Source: Posidonia oceanica
Taxonomy: Eukaryota > Streptophyta > Magnoliopsida > Alismatales > Posidoniaceae
Direction of reading: 5' to 3'
Length of the DNA stretch: 64,000 nucleotides
Assembly: GCA_037176725.1 (NCBI GenBank)
Contig: JAZBRS010000020.1
Location: 57,192,001-57,256,000 of the forward strand
Shown here: positions 44,542 to 56,554 of the stretch, piece by piece
Layout of the letters: the number at the start of each line of letters is the position of its first letter
Numbering within the stretch: position 1 is the stretch's first letter
Notes under the pieces: generated by a model
Seen by the model: the letters and a program-made list of their open reading frames with translations, nothing else
What the model was told of the DNA's origin: nothing
Database searches by the model: none
Position numbers and translations under genes: made by a program

Positions 44542-47196
44542 TGGAGTTGATCTTGGAACAAGATTAGCTCCAAGGTAAGAATGATGTCCCATTGAGCATT
44601 TCCCAAAAAGGGGAGCTCACTCTCAAACAGTCAGCCACAAGAGATGAAAGAAATATGAAGAAGGGTGAACAGATTCGGTTTCAGAATGTTGTCACACAGC
44701 CAAATGGTTCAATTAAAATGCCGCATATTGAAGACTCAGACATGGAGAGGTCAAGCCGGTTTTGGAGCTATGTGTCACAACCGGTGTCGAGACCATGTCA
44801 ACCAAGTAGAGATAACTTCAATAGGACAGAAACTAAAGGGAATGATCGTGGGGAAATTACCCTATCGCTGATCGAAAAATAAAATACGTGGCATCATATT
44901 TGAGAGTTTACTTAGATTGGAATGGTAAAAGGTAGGTAAGAGTTGTACTAATTCTGGGAGGATCACATATTCTAAGAATTTCTATCACTCTTGAAGAACA
45001 TTGCTCCATCCATGCTCTGCTTCCAATGTCATGAGAAATAATAGATGGATGCATGATTCAAACAAACAATGCTAATGCAAGGTTAACACTCGATGCAATG
45101 ATTGGTCCATATGCTAGGTTAGGCCGGCAGGGTACGGTTGGTCCCAAACCATATAGACATATGCTAAATGAATGAATGCAATTCGTTGTGGTCAAGTGTT
45201 TTCCATCCTCGAGTGCGACCAGTACTCTCAGGAAAGGACTATCACCCACAACTTGATTTGGCAAATACAGGAGTTCTATAAGTAAAGAACCGGGTGAGGG
45301 AGTGAACCCTTCCCTTGCCAAACCGGTGTTTGCCTTTTAGTCGAAGTAGATGTGCCTTCGTACACCATATGAGCTCCAAAGGTTTGAGCTCATTCTCCAA
45401 TCTTACTTTGATTTGGGGCCAAAACTTTCATCTTTTGTAGTAGGGCCCAAAGTGTGCTATGTGCAAAGTCACGGTGGGACTTGTGTTGCAGTTGCCTATG
45501 TATGCGACGCTGATGTTGTCGCCACCTACACACTTCCCTGATACTCATTAGTAATCACAAAATATACCTTTCCTGGCCCTTGAAAGGTTGACTAAGCTGT
45601 CCTTGCCTAGGAAATGTACTGTGATATTTACTTGTAAATATTGATTCAATTAGCACCATTAGTTCCAATATACCTGGAGATTAGGTGGAGGGAACTAGTC
45701 TTGGCCTCAGCTGAAGAGATGGAAAACCGGAGCCTAGTGGAAGCCGATTGGGAGTCATCCGTGGATGCTCTAAAGATCACTACGGGGGCAGTGTCTTTGT
45801 TGAGAAAATGCACTCAAGCCATGGGACACGCTTGAGCAGGACGATGACTCCAAACCTAGGTAAGTTGGTTGTTGCATCATTGGCCAGACTAGTTCCGGTT
45901 TCCCTATTTACTAAGTTTTCACTTGCATGTAGGGTGGACAACACTACTTTATTGCTGGATTGGTTTTTTTTCCTTTTCTTGGGTTTTCTAATTTATTTAT
46001 TTTTTGGCTTTTTCAAATTTTCTATTTTTTTTGGTTCTTTTTTCTAATATTTTTTTTTGGCTTTTTTTTGGATTTTCTAAAAAAAATTCGATTTTTTGGT
46101 TTTTTGGATTTTCCATTTTTTTTGGATTTTCTATTTTGGTTTTTTTGGATTTTCTAATTTTTTAGATTTTTATCATTTTTTCCTTTTAGAATTTATATTT
46201 TTATCATTCATTTTTTGTTTGATGAGTGTGGTCATAACCCTTCCTCTTATAGATTTAGCATTATTACCTCGTAAAATCTATGGTGAGAGAATCTTCCCTT
46301 TCATCATACTTTGCCCTTTTGAGAGCTTAGGACTTCGTACTAGCCTTAGTCAATTATCGTCTCCTTTATTTACTCGGTCCTTGAACTTTTAAGGCTTCCT
46401 GCCCCTTGCCCATGTGTGATGGGAAGATGGGGGCTCGAGGTACAACGAGCTCTTGACGTTGGCTTTGGATTAGGTCTCACTCGCTAGTGTTTAGTCCTAA
46501 TGCGCCTTTATTCCCGGGTTTTCTTTTTTCTTCTTTTTTTCGGCTTTCTTTTCTTATGCTTTATTTTCTTTTCTTTTGGGGTTCCCCCTCTCTTGTTGTT
46601 TTTCTGTAAGTGCCTGCCCATCACTACCTTCCGGGTTTACACTATGACAGCACACTTACTCATCAGTGTTCTCACACCCATTTTAAGTACCCGCCCATCA
46701 CAACCTTCTAGATTTACGCTATGACAGCATACTCGCTTTTCGTGCTCTCCCCTCTTTTGGGTGCTTTCTAGGTTAGTTTTGGTGCTCTCATCCATCACCA
46801 CCCTCTCGGATTTATGTTAGGATGACACACTATACAGGGCGATCGGGTTTTATGATTTGCCTAAGCTCTGAGCTTGCCTTTCTCTTACCCCTGTGCGGTG
46901 TATGTTCTTTTCTATTTGGGAGACAATTCTCTTTCTTTAGTTAGTACTCGGTCTTGGGTTCTCTCTAGACTTTAGCATGTTGATTAAGGGTGTACTTCTA
47001 GAGTATGTGTAACTTCCATGGATCTGAATATGTCTTAAGCTTGTCACAACCAGTTGGTGGACCTTCCCTGGATGTTACATTCTCTGCTTAAAAATCCTAG
47101 ATAATACTATAGCAATTCTGCTTAGTGCTCTAAGTTGTTGGGTATAGCTCACACTCATCAATTATTATTATTAGTTTAAGACCTAGCCTAGCATTT
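44542..47196 (-). mobile_element. Internal 3' region of element F, no gene recognised
   Basis: 2.65 kb between F's PPT and the Copia LTR. I find no domain. Features seen are a long T-rich tract (45960-46200, with a second at 46515-46580) and a repeated GCCCATCAC(T/A)ACCTTC...TATGACAGCA(C/T)AC unit (46610-46830, three copies). It is probably a non-coding region between pol and LTR F, but this is by position only. Confidence 0.4.
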
Positions 47197-47484
47197 TGTC
47201 AAAATCCCTTCAGGAAGATAACACAGGGAAGAAACCAAAGATGAGGAGGAGGAATAAGAAGGTAGACAAGCAATGAAGAAGAAGGAGATGGTCAGGAAAG
47301 TGTAATGGCATAATTCCAACCCATTACACTATTCACTCATTTATATATAAGTTGGTTACAACAACCATAACAACTCTATAACAAACTCATCTCCAACCAC
47401 TAGAATCATGACACATGGACCACTAGTATCATGACATGTGGATTTGTAACAACTAACTTAACCACTTCCTATTACATACTAACA
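47197..47484 (-). mobile_element. Element G (Copia) 3' LTR, 288 bp, reverse strand
   Basis: On the reverse strand it runs TGTTAGTATG ... GATTTTGACA, follows a GAGGGGGGA polypurine tract (47485-47493), and has a TATATAAA box (47340-47347). Size and layout fit a typical plant Ty1/copia LTR. The far end is inferred from the CA terminus. Confidence 0.7.
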
Positions 47485-49416
47485 TCCCCCCTCAAACTCA
47501 TGGTGGTTCAACTACATGGAGTTTGCTTTTGAGTTTAAAAAAAGATGATTTAGATAAAGCCTTTGTAAGGAAGTCGACTACTTGTTCTTTAGTTGCAACA
47601 AAATGAACTTGCAAATCCTTCTTGAAGACTTTTTCCCTGACATAGTGAAAATCTATCTCCACATGCTTCATCCTTGAATGAAACACAAGATTTGTAGTCA
47701 AATATAAAGCTCCTATATTATCACAAAACAGAGCTAGAGATGTCTTGATGAAGAGGCCAAGTTCTAAGCACACAGACTGAATCCATGTGACCTCAGCAAC
47801 AGCAGCAGCTATAGCTCTGAACTCTGATTCAGTTGAAGATCTTGCTACTATATGTTGCTTCTTTGAAGACTATGATATAGGATTGTTGCCAAGATACACT
47901 ACATAACCAGTGGTAGACCTTCTATCATCAGGACATGTGGCCCAATCAGCATCTGAAAATGCTTTGATAACCATGTCACATGTATTTGACATCAACAACC
48001 CATGTAAGACAGTCCCTTTCAAATATCTTAGCAGTCTTTTTAAAGCACCCCAATGACTATTAGATGGATTATGCATCATTTGACTTAGTTTACTGATAGA
48101 GAAGGAGATATCTGGTCTAGTGAAGGACAAGTATTGAAGACCTCCTACCAATTGTCTATAAAGAGTGGGATATGAAAATGGATCAATATGATCCTTTGTG
48201 AGTGCCATAGGCTTGGCCCCTTCCAATTTAGACTTTAGCAACAACTCTGTCAAATACTTTTGCTGTGATAGAAAGAGTCCTCCTTTAACTTGTTGCATTT
48301 GAATGCCAAGAAATGAATGTGGAAAACCCATATCTTTAACTGGAAACACAGTAGATAAGGCATCCAGCAACTTCTGAATTTCTAAGCCATTATTCCCAAC
48401 CACCAAAGTGTCATCCACATACACTAGAAAGTATAAGCAACAAGCATCAGTTTTGAGGACAAATAAAGAAGTGTCAGTTTTGGATGTCTCAAATCCATAG
48501 TCTTGAAGAAACTCCCAAAGTTTTTTATACCATGCTCTAGGAGATTGTTTTAAACCATATAAGGATCTTTTCAATTTGCACACATAAGAAGGATATTCAG
48601 GATGAGTAAAGCTAGCTGGTTGTGTCATAAAAACATCCTCTTGTAAATCACCATGTAAGAAAGCATTTTGGACATCTAATTGCCTCATATGGCAGCCTCT
48701 AGAAATAGCCACTGTCAACACTAACCTAATAGTGGTTGGTTTGATCACAGAGCTAAAAGTATCAAAATAATCAATGCCTTCACGCTGATTATAACCTTTT
48801 GCTACTAACCTTGCTTTATATCTATCCAAGGATCCATCAGCCTTTCTCGTGACTTTGTAAATCCATTTGCAGCCAATAACATTCATAGCAGCTACTTTTG
48901 GCACAAGCACCCAAGTTTTTGTCTTCATGAGAGCATTAAATTCAGTGGTCATAGCTTCTCTCCAATGCCTGTGTTTGGATGCAACAGTATATGATGTTGG
49001 TTCAACCTGATCAGGGGTAATATTTGATGAAGAAGGTAGAAGATGACATGTGGCTGAAAAGGCTTTCTTACTGGAGACATTGGTCAAGGACCTGGTTTGC
49101 ATTGGATGTGTTCTATTAGAACACTAAACAGATGACCTAAGGTTGTATGAATGGGAGGCTGACTTAGATGAAGTAGTAGGATTTGAAGGAAAAGAAGATA
49201 TATCAGCAGTATTAGAAGAAATAATGTGAGACTATGAAGGCTCTGTCTTAGGACAAACATATTAGACAGTTGAAGGTATTGTAGAGACTATATTGGAAGG
49301 AGAAGGATTCTCATGACACTTGAAGAAGATACTGAATTAGAAATAGGTAAATAGGTAGGAATGATGATAGGAGTAGATGAAGAATTAGAAGAACTAGAAA
49401 TAGGACTGTGGGTTGG
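47485..49416 (-). pseudogene. RT: Copia RT-RNase H with linker (element G), reverse strand
   Basis: Ty1/copia reverse transcriptase: WVLVPKVAAMNVIGCKWIYKVT, ARLVAKGYNQREGIDY, QLDVQNAFLHGDL, GLKQSPRAWYKKL and the catalytic YVDDTLV. RNase H follows: FSDADWATCPDDRRSTTGY, then STESEFRAIA and WIQSVCLELGL, ending VVEPP near 47500. One TAG (about 47866) interrupts ISWSSKK-type sequence between them, and another TAG lies in the linker near 49126. The Ser/Pro-rich linker (SPISSSSNSSSTPI) is cut at 49416 by LTR D, so integrase, protease and gag must lie beyond D. Catalytic RT residues are intact. Confidence 0.9.
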
Positions 49417-52400
49417 TGTTGACACCCCATTTCGACAAGGCTGAATCAGCGGATCTCTCTGGCGGCTAGGAAAAACCCAAAATCGCACATTCCTCTTCAT
49501 CCTTCTTCCCAAATCAAACTCCAGCTCAAACCTCAGAGCCAAACCTAGAACCACACCCATTTTCTAACCCCAAAACCTTACCCTGAAACCATCCCAAAAC
49601 CTTACCCTCAAACCATTCAAAACCCAAGCCAAACCCAAACCCTAACCCTCCTTTCTACCCTTCAAAACCAGCCAACTTGACCTAAGCCTTTACCCCTCTT
49701 CCCGAGCTCAAAACTTGACCAAAATCCATAGGAAAATCCACCAACACCCACTCAACAAACCTACTCTAAAACCTAGAAATTTCTAAACCTGACCCATTCC
49801 CAAAAACCCTAGAAAACCTAGGTGAATTTCCCCTTTTTCTACACCTTGAAACCCCTCCAAAACCTTCTTAGAATCAAACCAAAACCTTAGACCGAATACC
49901 TTAAGCCCTAGACTACCCACTCGCCAATTTTCACCCCATTCTGAGACCTCTAAACCTTCCTTTCACCCAAATTATCGTTTTCTCTCTCCAGGATTATCGT
50001 TTTCTCTCTCCTCTCTCTCTCCTGATTATCATCTCCCTTTTCATCCCCTTCTTGCCCTTTCCCTGACCTGGCTGTGGGCCCCCTTTGTGCTTCTATCCCT
50101 TCTCTATCTTATTCCTATTTTTATTTTATTTTTAGCATTTTCTCTGAATTTTAAAAAATCATTTCCCTCCCACTCATCTCTTTCCCTTTTATTTCTCCCT
50201 TTTTCCATTTTCTTCCTCCTTCTCTTTTCCTTTTCTTTCTTTTGCAAAAACCCATAAAAACCCCTAAAAATCCATAAAATTCCAAAACATAAAAGAGACA
50301 AACCAGAACTCTAAGAAAAACAATTAAAAAACATTAAGCAATCAATTAAAAAACTTAAACTTAACTGAATCAAGCTAAAAAGAAAATCAAGCATGCAAAC
50401 TAAAAAATGCGAAACAAACCAAAATAAAATACTGAAAAATCTAGGAAAAAACTAAAACAAAATCAAGACCCACCAAAAGTAAAAACCCTACCAAAAGAAT
50501 TAAAAATAAACCCTAAAAAAGAAGTGAAACAATTAAGAACACTAAGATAAGTAATTAATGAAAGAAAAAGCTTAACTTAACAAACCTAAGGAAAACAATT
50601 TGAGAACTCAATTAAGAAAGATGAAGAACACATCAAAAAGACTTGAAGACTCTTAATCAAACAAGAGAAACCTAACTAAAAAACATCAAGAAAAATTAAC
50701 AAATAAAAATCAAACATAATTCAAAAGACTTAAGAAAGAAAATCCTAAAAGACTAAAACTAAAAAGCCCAAAACCCACTCTAATTAACCTAAAAATAAAT
50801 CCTAAAAAAATCCTAATTAACATCCTAAGTGCTTAACAAGAAAAATACAATTTAAAAAAAAAAACAATTTGAAAAGACTTAACAAACACTTAATCAAATG
50901 GAAAATGAATTAAAGGCAAAAGAAAAATCTAAAACCCTAATCAACCCTAAAATGCACTAATTAACCCAAAACAATCATTAAAAAACCTAATTAAAATCCT
51001 AACCTAAACACAACCATTCTAAAAACTCTTCCCATCCTTTTCTATTTTTATTTTATTTTTATTTTTATTTTCTTCCTTCTTTCTCCTCTTTCTTTCTTTT
51101 TCTTCCTTCTTCCCTTTCTTTTCTACCCCTCCTTCTTTCCTTCTTTCTTAATTTCTTTTCTACTACTGTGCTCAAGGCCCAGCCCATGCCCAACTTCTTC
51201 TTCTTCCCTCCATCTCTTCTTCTTCTTCCACTCTCCTCCTCTCTCACAGCCAAAAAACGACAGCAGCCTCCCCCATTGGTTTTCTTTTTTTTCAAACCTC
51301 CCTGACACCACCTTGACCTCCCACCATCACCCACGACCCACGACCACCATCACCACCCTACCCTGTGGCCTGAAACCAAGGACAGCAACCCATTCCTTCT
51401 CTTTTTGACTGTTGAAAATCAGCAACTTTGGAGGGATCAAAACTTGAGATCTTGGAACGAGAAAGGGGTTCGGCCAGCACACCTGCATAGACCAAGTCAC
51501 CAGCTCTCGCACCCTTCTTCCAGAACCCAAAAAGACCCCCAATCCTTGCCGGAACTCTTCCCCGAAGTAGCCAGCACCCAAACAAGCTCAGAGCGACCTT
51601 CTTCCTTGCAAACCCACCACCACGAGCCTCCTAAAATCCCAGAACTTTGCCATCAGACTCACCAAGCAATCACCTTCCCAAGCCACCCAAAATCACATCC
51701 TGAAACCTCCCACACTCCTCACAGTCCACTACAAACACTTGGGTCCTCATTTTTGCCAAAAACTTCAAACTCCCATAACTTCCTCTACACTCAGTGAAAT
51801 TCACTTCCGTTTCCCCCCACGCACTCCCCGAACAACCACCTAGCCGCCCGTGCCTTCGCCTCGCCTTGGAGCGCCGCACAACGCCGCACCCACCTCGGCC
51901 TTCACCGGTGAAGCTCCACTGAACCAGATCTCGCCCCGGGCTGTAGAACGTGCTTCTGATTACTCCGTCATCTTCCTTGGACCTCCGGCGACGCCCCCGA
52001 ACCGCCCCCACACCAGCAGCCGCCGTCCTCCGCCGTCTCCACCTTCCTCCGGCCGGCCGAAATCCTCCTGGATGGGTGGCTTCTTCCAGCGCGCGTGAAG
52101 GGCGAAGAAGGCCTCCACCGGATTCTCCTCCTCTCCCTCTTGCTCCTCGGCCTTTCCCCGAGGGTTTTCATCGCCTGTGCCGCCCGCAATCCCTCGCCGA
52201 AGTTGTCGTCTTCTCCGGCGCCGGCGACTCCCGCAGCAGCTCCTCCACGCGTCTCCGCCGCCGCCGACGCCGCTGCAAGCCTCCTCCACCTCCCTCGCGC
52301 CCCGCCGGCTCCTCCCAGCTCTCCGCTGCACCGCGCCGTCCCTCCCCCGCCTGACCAGAGCGTCGCCGGCGGACCTCCGGTCGTCTCCCCGCTGTAAGCT

Positions 52401-53697
52401 GCTGCCATTCTTTCCTTTTTTTATTTTCAACAACTTTACTTAATTTTCTCCACATTGCATCCATATCATATTAAGTTCTCAATATTGCTTTTAGGTCCTG
52501 ATGACTTAAGTCATATGTTACATTGATCTTATAATCTTATTAAATTGCTTTAAATGTTTCTAGTTTTCAATATTTGCATGATAGTCCACTTACTGTGTTC
52601 GCTAGTTATAAAAAATTTCGTTTCAGCCCTTATGCTTTCAATATTTGCATCCAGGTCCTACAGTAGTTCATGTAATCTTAATATGCATAGTTTGCCTTAT
52701 TGTATTGCATTCTATATCCCTGTTTTTTCCATTTTTTGCTGTCTGATCCATTGTAATGTAGAACCTAGGTCTTAATTTAAATTGTTTGCTTACTGTATTG
52801 CATGTTTGCCCCTCTGATTTTTCATTTTTGCATCTAGGTCCATTTTAAATGCATAATGATCATTTTGCATGCATCTTAGCTTATTGCATTGCATTTTCAA
52901 CCTTGCATTTTCAAAAATTGCATGTCAGTCCCCAGACCTTGATTTCAGAACACATTTTGCATCTAAAATTGCATACTTGACCCTTGCATGATTTAAAAAT
53001 GACATATAGGTCCTTGCATCCTCTTAAAGTCATGTAAAAAGACCGTTTTGCCCCTAAAGTTCAATCTTAGCTCCTATTCTTATAAAATTGCATATAGACC
53101 CTCCACTTGCATTCTCAGACTCCCCAGGACCCTGTTTTCTGGAAAAATTGCATTTTAGCCCCTCATGTTTTAAAAAATTGCTTTTTGCTTGTCCTTCGCT
53201 TTCAAAACCTCCTCTAATGCATACCAACTTTTAAAAGCTGTGTTCTGAAGCCTATTTTTTTTGCAAAACTACCCTCTGCCACCTCCTGTTCTCAGAATCC
53301 CTGCCTGTAAGCCCCATCCTTTTCAAAAATTTGCATTTAAGCCCCTTTTCTTTTTTAAAATAGCATTTGAACTCCTCTTTTTCTAAAAAGTCTTCCTCCT
53401 TGTCTTTTCTGGCACCTTGCATGCATTTGCATTCATGTAGTTTTGCATTAAGTTTCTTTCGCACACACCAGAGCCCCCTCAGCTCCCATCCACCTGGGAG
53501 GACCCTTTTGCACACCCCTAGGACCTCCTGAACACCTAGGTCTGTTCTTCTCTCCTGTTCTAGCCTTTCCGCCCTGAAGCTGCGATATCTTTCAATCCGG
53601 CCGTTGGATCTTCCTAAACAAGCTGCCCAGGCGACTGCAGCGAAGCGCTCTTCAGCACGGACCAAGCAGATTTCAGATCAGACCCCAGGATTTCCAG

Positions 53698-54023
53698 GTA
53701 TGCCCTCCTGAACCTTTGCGTTGCATTCAATCGCATGCCGTTTGCATAGTTTGCTTCGTTTTCGCTTTCGGTCTCTTGGAGCATGTAGAATAGGACCTCC
53801 CCTTCTTGTCTATCAATTCCAATCCCCGTTTCGCGTATTCTTGAGTGTTTTGTGTTGTGTTTTCCCTGGATTTGCCACTTAATGTGACTTTCTTCCCCCT
53901 TTTCCACGATCCGATCGCATCGCGAGCTTTGGGCAGCGTGCGAGACACACCGTGGAGCGGTTTAGTGGGAAACGGTCACAAAGAGGCGGTAATCCCTCCG
54001 TTTGCTCACTCTCCCCTTTGCAG
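53698..54023 (+). other. Candidate intron inside element D LTR
   Basis: TTTCCAG|GTATGCCC to CCTTTGCAG|GTCTTTAC, 326 bp. The acceptor is CAG where A has TAG, both functional forms. Confidence 0.5.
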
Positions 54024-54159
54024 GTCTTTACACCTGCTCTGTGCGGCCCCGAACAGCGTCTGTTCTCACACACGCGCTGTCTTACCTCTCTTTGGCTTCT
54101 GCTGATCTTTTTCTTTGCATTAGCATTCGCATAGCTTTTCCGGGGTTTTGTTCCGCTGT

Positions 54160-54580
54160 TTTGGCACCGTTTTGCGTGCCTGCTTTGCTTTTGCACCGTT
54201 TTGCGCGCCCGTCTTGTTTTGGCACCATTTCGCGTGCTCAGTTTCGTTCTTTTTGCATCGTTTTGCGTGCCATTCTGTTTTGTTGTCTCGTTTTGCGTGC
54301 CGCCTTGCTTTTTCGCTCATTTTGCCCGCCGATTTCGTTCTTTTCGCACCGTTTTGCGTGCCATTCTGCTTTCTTGTCTCGTTTCGCGCCCGTCTTGTTT
54401 TTCGCTTGTTTTGCGTGCCGGTTTCGTTCTTTTTGCGCCGTTTTGCGTGCCATTCTATTTTATTGTCTCGTTTTGCATGCCGCCTTACTTTTTTCGCTTG
54501 TTTTGCGCACCGGTTTTGTCTTTTTGCACCGATTTGCGTGCATTCTTGTTTCTCGCTTCGTTTTGCGCGTTTTACGCCGT
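54160..54580 (+). repeat. Diverged 30 bp-type array in LTR D
   Basis: Units around TTTTGCACCGTTTTGCGTGCC with spacing of about 29-35 bp and more length variation than in A. Periodic open frames are artefacts. Confidence 0.75.
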
Positions 54581-55227
54581 TTTCTCTTGCATGTCGATCC
54601 CATTGCATGGTTTTCACGCTGTTTTGCCTTCTCGTCCACATTTGCATATAGGGCTGTGATGCTTACTGCCTGGAGTTCTCACGAGCTAGGTTTCGCCTGG
54701 TTCGGAACACGGACAGCGTAGCTGAGCACTTAGAGAGCACGTTTACTTCCCAGCCTTGCATTTTCCCACTTAGAGCACTCCTTGAGCATTCATTTAGGCA
54801 TTCATAGGCACATAGGCATTCAATCCTGCATTTCCCTGCATATGCGAGCGTAAGCCTAGAAAGACCGATTCTCGGGCGTGTCGGGGGTGCCTAACACCTT
54901 CCCCGCGCGTAACAGGAGTCCTTGCCCTGTCTTCTGGCCCGCAATGACCATATTGCCCCTATCCTAGGCTAGAGTCATCTCATTTGCATTCATTTGCATT
55001 TGTTTTCCTTTGCATTGCTTTGCTTTGCATTTCTTTCTTGGTTTTGCGTGTTAATTCACGCATTTCCCCCGATTTTCCTTGTCTCCCGTTAATAGACATG
55101 GTGGCGACTCTGATTTGTCTTATCTTTCCCTTTTTCTCCTCGATTTTAAGTGTTTTCGAGTTGAGCCTCTTCCTCGGATCCAATCGCCGCTAATTAGCGA
55201 GCCTGATTCCGATCGGGATCGCTACAG

Positions 55228-55245
55228 TGGCGACTCCGCTGGGGA
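55228..55245 (+). promoter_or_regulatory. Primer-binding site, tRNA-Arg (element D)
   Basis: TGGCGACTCCGCTGGGGA, identical to A and E, one base after the LTR end. The core is echoed by TGGCGACTCTG at 55102 inside the LTR. Confidence 0.88.
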
Positions 55246-56554
55246 TGCTAGACTCCGACTTTCGCTTTTGGCTTTTTCGCTCGCTTGTTTTGCAGCTCTG
55301 TCTGCCTTGTGTGCCTTCTTCGCCTGTTTTGCTCGCTTTTCTGTGCAAACTCCTAGCAAGTCGCTTCGTGGCTACTTTGCTTAGGTTTTGCACCTCTTTC
55401 GCCTCGGTTTGCGCTTTCTTTTGCTTGGCTTCGCTTATTTGTTTGTTTATTTACTTATTGCCTTGCTTATGCTGATATTTCTTTTACAGTCCGCTTACTT
55501 TTACCTTACTTAATCTTACTTGCTTATTATTGCTTTAATTCTTGCACATTGCATGTCTACATACTTTGTTTGGCTAAAATACATGCTTTTTGGATGTTGA
55601 ATGCTTCTTTTACACCCTTGCTATGTCACTACACACGCACATACTATGCTTACATGCCTTTTGACTTGATGAATGTTTCTTTTTCACCATCATATTCACA
55701 AACACTCGCACATGCCATGAACATGCCTTTTGTTATGTTGTATGATGGTTGCTTGCCATTTTGATTGATTTTCTTCCCTTTCGCACTTGCCATGCTTAGG
55801 ATAGTAGAGACTTGTCTGCTTCCCCCATTGTTAACTAAAAAATGCAAGTAAAAAGAACTTCTAGGGGCAACTAGAGACTACAAACAATCCTTCACTCCCT
55901 TTGGTTAATAAAATGCGCAAGATAAAAAACTCTAATCATTTGCATAAGCATCATATAGGGCATGCATTCTTCTCCTCTGAGTCCACCTACTAGTCTGCGA
56001 AGGACGGTTTCGGCCTCTTGTTCCACTGCTTTGGGCGTGGCATAAGTTGGTCAATCCGTCCCCTCCTTGTCCGGGGGTCGTGTCGGTGTTAGTAGAGGGT
56101 ACCACCCACGCTTTGGCGGGGTAGAGGCCACCAACGCACCACCCTGTCATTACCTGAGCTTTGGGCCAGGAGTTAGGCAGGGGACCTACTTTTTCTGACC
56201 TGAGTCGGTGACCCGTACATCCAGGGGTACCCGGAGTAGACAACCTTACTAGGACACACTAGTTAGGTGAGAGGGGCATACTAGAAAGCATGCATATCAT
56301 TCATGCCATTTAACTAACTCATTTGCATTCATCTTCTTAGTCTCTAACCCTAATTTCTTTCTGTTGTGTCAGCGTGATCGGTAAGCGAGTTCCCTTTGCC
56401 AGAGCTTGAGTACCGACCCTCGTTGACGCCCCTGTTGCGACCTATTCGCGACCATTCCCTTTCCGAGCTATCCGCACTTGCGACGATAGCTCCTCTTAGG
56501 AAGCACCGCTTGAACACCCGTCGCAGCCCAGTTCTCACGCGCTCTAGGTCAGCA
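55246..56554 (+). other. Untranslated leader of element D
   Basis: 1.3 kb homologous to A's leader, with no supportable gene. The gag frame is open from just after a TGA at about 56372, but the first ATG is at 56555, so 60 codons upstream of it could be read only from a non-ATG start. Confidence 0.7.

Larger units (their letters stand above)
49417..55226 (+). mobile_element. Element D 5' LTR, complete (5810 bp)
   Basis: From TGTTGACACCCC to GATCGCTACA, inserted in the Copia linker; the five bases before it, GTTGG, are the expected target-site duplication. It has the same modules as A's LTR: CT-rich motif (49990-50030), A-rich stretch (50260-51000), pyrimidine-rich stretch (51010-51250), GC-rich island (51830-52400), TTGCA units (52440-53400), candidate intron (53698-54023), repeat array (54160-54580), conserved block (54840-54960) and PBS-core copy (55102). 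It is diverged from A's LTRs along most of its length. Confidence 0.9.

Noticed and set aside
51960..52433. Overlapping Arg/Pro/Gly-rich frames on both strands
   Set aside because: Explained by the GC-rich island of LTR D; no domain or codon pattern supports a gene.
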